Origin: Spirochaetia bacterium 38H-sp
GTDB lineage: Bacteria; Spirochaetota; Spirochaetia; Winmispirales; Winmispiraceae
Length of the DNA stretch: 64,000 bases
Direction of reading: 5' to 3'
Assembly (NCBI GenBank): GCA_039023545.1
Contig: JBCHKQ010000002.1
Span: 1 to 64,000 of the forward strand
The first letter of the stretch is position 1. Each line of letters opens with the position of its first letter. A program made the position numbers and the translations under genes. Of the stretch, positions 61,633-64,000 are shown piece after piece. Under the pieces are notes generated by a model. The model was not told the DNA's origin, searched no databases, and saw nothing but the letters and a program-made list of their open reading frames with translations.

Positions 61633-62430
61633 ATGAACAACTCCCCAATAGAGGAACTCAAATCTATAATAGAAACACTAAGAGGTCCTAACGGATGTCC
61701 TTGGGATAAAAAACAGACCCCTATGACAATGCTTGACGCATTATGGGAAGAGGTCGCAGAATTAAACATTGCTATAGTAAATAGTGATATTGAAAATATC
61801 GAAGAAGAAATTGGAGATGTTATTCTGGTATTATTCATGATCATTCAAATATATAAAGAACAATCTCAGTTGGATTACGAAAACATATTTATCAAATTAA
61901 ACAATAAGTTGATAAGAAGACATCCGCATGTTTTTGGTAAAGAAAAAGCATCAACAGCAGAAGAAGCTTTAACACACTGGAACAAAGAAAAAAGAAAGGA
62001 AAAAAAAGCAATTACCAACAACTTATTAGATTTTCTTAATAATGATTTTGAAAACAGTTTTAAATCCCCCTACATCTTAACATATGTATTACAGGAAAAA
62101 TTATCACAGATTGGATTTGATTGGGAAGATTCCATAGGCCCTCTTAATAAAATAAAAGAAGAAATATTGGAAATTGAACACGAATTCAATAAAGATAATA
62201 AAAACAAAGAAAACTTATCTACGGAAATAGGAGATCTAATATTCTCTGTAATTAACTTCTCCAGAAAGGAAAAAATCTCTCCTGAAAAATCCTTACTAAT
62301 GACACTAAAGAAGATAAAAAAAAGATTTATAAAAATGCACCAACTAAATCCAGACTTTGAAAATTTGGATTTAAAATCTATGGATACTCTATGGAATATT
62401 TCAAAGAATGCAGAAACTGATGACTGTTAA
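61633..62430 (+). CDS. mazG: Nucleoside triphosphate pyrophosphohydrolase MazG
   Basis: 265 residues, the full-length two-domain form. It hydrolyses NTPs to NMP and PPi. The first MazG domain shows GPNGCPWDKKQT, LWEEVAEL and EEIGDVILVLFM (metal-binding EEXXE...EXXD); the second shows KIKEEILEIEHEF and EIGDLIFSVINF. HVFGKEKASTAEEALTHWNKEK (core HVFG) is typical. AGGAG precedes ATG 61633. Its end overlaps the convergent radical-SAM gene by 53 bases. Confidence 0.94.
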   Translation: MNNSPIEELKSIIETLRGPNGCPWDKKQTPMTMLDALWEEVAELNIAIVNSDIENIEEEIGDVILVLFMIIQIYKEQSQLDYENIFIKLNNKLIRRHPHVFGKEKASTAEEALTHWNKEKRKEKKAITNNLLDFLNNDFENSFKSPYILTYVLQEKLSQIGFDWEDSIGPLNKIKEEILEIEHEFNKDNKNKENLSTEIGDLIFSVINFSRKEKISPEKSLLMTLKKIKKRFIKMHQLNPDFENLDLKSMDTLWNISKNAETDDC

Positions 62431-64000
62431 GAGTATAATTACCTATTTTCAGTATACTTTCTTCTTTTGTTATATGTACAGGAAATTCCGAAGTTATCTC
62501 AATAAGTTTTTTTATTGTTAGTGGTTTTTTTTCTGGAACCAAACTTATTACTAGAGTATCTTTTTTTATTGCAATCTTGTCTCCAAAAATACTATCTTTG
62601 AGCTTATCTAGAATTTCCTTCATATTCTCAGAGTATATCCTGTACTTGTTTCCAATATGCAAAGAGGATATAGAGCTTGGTTTTTTATTGCCTTTTTTAT
62701 AAGTAAACAATTTAACTTCTTTTATGGATATTCCTTCTGGAAAAAATTGATTTAGATATCTTGTTTTTAGCATCACATCAAGCACTCCCCACTTGGATGT
62801 CAGAATCTCAAACTTAATCATTTCATCCAGAGATTCGACACCTATAGGTGTTGGGTTCAAAAATTCCATAATTGGATGAGGAGAAAAACCATTGCTATGT
62901 TTTAGTTTAAACCCTGCTCTGGTGAGAGATTTTTGGAAGACATCTACTAGGTTCCTTTGAGAAATAAATTGAGCTGTTTTTTCTTTAAAAAATCTCATAT
63001 AAACAATAGCAGTTGTATCGTAACTGACAAAGTGTTTAAAAATTAAAGGTTTAAGTAATTGACCATTAGAATTATTTTTTATTCTTATTTTAGAATTACA
63101 TATTCCACATGGATGACTACAAGTATCAACACATATATCTGTATATTGTTTTTCATTTGACAATAGGTATTCTTTCTTAAGATAATTCTTTGATAATCCT
63201 ATATTAATATTGTCCCAAGGCAATTCAGTTTCTAGTTCTTTTTTTGAAACTATGTAGTTTACATAATCATTATATTCTTTGTTAAAAAGATTTAACCATA
63301 TATCTTCCTTTAAATAATCATCCCATGCATCAAATCTGGCTCCCCTACTCCATGCTTTATAGCATATTTCACCTGAAACGTGAGTTCCTCTGGAAATAAT
63401 ACCTTCTATCAGAGATTGAAGAGGATTATGATAGCTAATCTTTATTCTCTTGTTATATATAAATGCATCTAAAATTTCCTTTATTCTCAAACTCGCTTCT
63501 TCTGGAGATAACTGCCCTGCCCATTGAAATGGCGTATGTGGCTTTGGCACAAATGTTCCCAAGCTAATACTCAGGTTTAATTTTGTTTTTTCATATATAT
63601 TATTAATAAAATCTATTATGCCTTTTACTTCAGAAGGATCATCCAAATTTCCCGGCAAACCTAGCATAAAATAAAATTTTGCACTTCTCCATCCTCGTTC
63701 TTTTGCCAGGTTTAAAATATTGATTATCTTATTTTTATCTATGTTTTTATTTATCTGCACTTGCCCTTTCTCATAAGGAGTTTCAATCGCAAAGGTTAAT
63801 CCGCTCTTTCTACCAACACTTATCTTGTCCAATAACTCAAGAGAAAATGAATTTATTTTTAATGAAGGAAGAGCAAAAGAAATGTTTTCATCGGCAAATA
63901 TAGCATTAAGGTTATCCACCAATTCCCCAATTTGAGGATAATCTCCGCTGCTTAAAGAAGCTAAAGTAATATCTCTATATCCATAGTAATTATACAACCA
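62378..64000 (-). CDS. B12-binding/radical-SAM protein fused to DUF2344 (5' end outside window)
   Basis: About 541 codons of the C-terminal part are present; the frame is open to the window edge. The first residues (YGYRDITLASLSSGDYPQI) belong to the radical-SAM barrel of the TIGR03960-type family, so the B12-binding region and the cluster cysteines lie beyond the window. FVPKPHTPFQWAGQ, HVSGEICYKAWSRGARFDAWDD (core WSRGARFDAW) follow. The last about 220 residues are a DUF2344 domain (YMRFFKEKTAQFISQRNL, GFSPHPIMEFLNPTPIGVES core SPHP). The two parts are separate genes in some bacteria. A CGICN cysteine pair sits between them. Substrate unknown. Confidence 0.85.
   Translation of the reverse strand, partial: WLYNYYGYRDITLASLSSGDYPQIGELVDNLNAIFADENISFALPSLKINSFSLELLDKISVGRKSGLTFAIETPYEKGQVQINKNIDKNKIINILNLAKERGWRSAKFYFMLGLPGNLDDPSEVKGIIDFINNIYEKTKLNLSISLGTFVPKPHTPFQWAGQLSPEEASLRIKEILDAFIYNKRIKISYHNPLQSLIEGIISRGTHVSGEICYKAWSRGARFDAWDDYLKEDIWLNLFNKEYNDYVNYIVSKKELETELPWDNINIGLSKNYLKKEYLLSNEKQYTDICVDTCSHPCGICNSKIRIKNNSNGQLLKPLIFKHFVSYDTTAIVYMRFFKEKTAQFISQRNLVDVFQKSLTRAGFKLKHSNGFSPHPIMEFLNPTPIGVESLDEMIKFEILTSKWGVLDVMLKTRYLNQFFPEGISIKEVKLFTYKKGNKKPSSISSLHIGNKYRIYSENMKEILDKLKDSIFGDKIAIKKDTLVISLVPEKKPLTIKKLIEITSEFPVHITKEESILKIGNYTLNSHQFLHSLKYSIEYP

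Overview
The window looks like a chromosomal segment of a spirochaete (Spirochaetales, Treponema-like, AT-rich by eye). The markers are: a FlaA flagellar sheath protein preceded by an N-acetylmuramoyl-L-alanine amidase and a GerMN-like protein, which as I recall is the order in Treponema; a radical-SAM gene of the spiro-SPASM type; an archaeal/vacuolar-type ATPase operon; a cytidylate kinase-ribosomal protein S1 fusion; and an oversized GreA. A lipoprotein laminarinase and a de novo thiamine operon suggest a free-living or gut carbohydrate user rather than a reduced pathogen. No phage, insertion sequence, rRNA or CRISPR array was seen.

Layout. 1-1.6 kb: end of a LacI-type regulator, a Dabb protein, tRNA-Gly and a response regulator. 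1.6-5.3 kb: hybrid histidine kinase and lepA. 5.4-8.5 kb (minus): a Maf/DUF115 motility-associated protein and a membrane-anchored peptidyl-prolyl isomerase. 8.7-10.6 kb: anchored alpha-carbonic anhydrase and a polytopic membrane protein. 10.7-20 kb: a probable sugar or filament modification cluster (spiro-SPASM, glycosyltransferase-like, SpsF-like, SpsG-methyltransferase fusion, ATP-grasp) running into amidase, GerMN and flaA. 20-23 kb: two uncharacterised genes, a LOG-family gene and bioB under a probable BirA operator. 23.2-30.4 kb: V-type ATPase operon E-(DUF2764)-A-B-D-I-K with a terminator. 30.6-34.2 kb: ispG, a TPR protein and the CBM-GH16 laminarinase. 34.4-38.3 kb: an unrecognised 577-residue gene (minus) divergent from an EF-G paralogue. 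38.4-43.3 kb (minus): thiSGH-thiD2E-thiC under a TPP riboswitch with its own terminator. 43.5-47.2 kb (minus): greA fusion and a TPR gene. 47.4-51.7 kb: two TPR genes, dtd, recA, folK. 51.9-56.3 kb: scpA-scpB-rluB-cmk/rpsA with overlapping starts. 56.3-62.4 kb: GAF-AAA+ regulator, TPR membrane protein, CHASE2 adenylate cyclase, lipoprotein, mazG. The window ends inside a radical-SAM/DUF2344 gene on the minus strand.

The most striking structure is not a gene. Nineteen copies of a short repeat lie almost entirely between genes. Each has a constant left end (TATACCGAACG), a perfect or near-perfect hairpin whose sequence differs in every copy, and a constant right end (CTGCCTNNGGCA). Five times two copies face each other and form a BIME-like unit with CCGAACG/CGTTCGG at its outer ends. 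One truncated copy lies in frame inside the ATP-grasp gene. Other points of interest are predicted leaderless transcripts, G8 tracts in two genes, a LacI-type operator on the laminarinase promoter, and codon-usage switches inside single genes.
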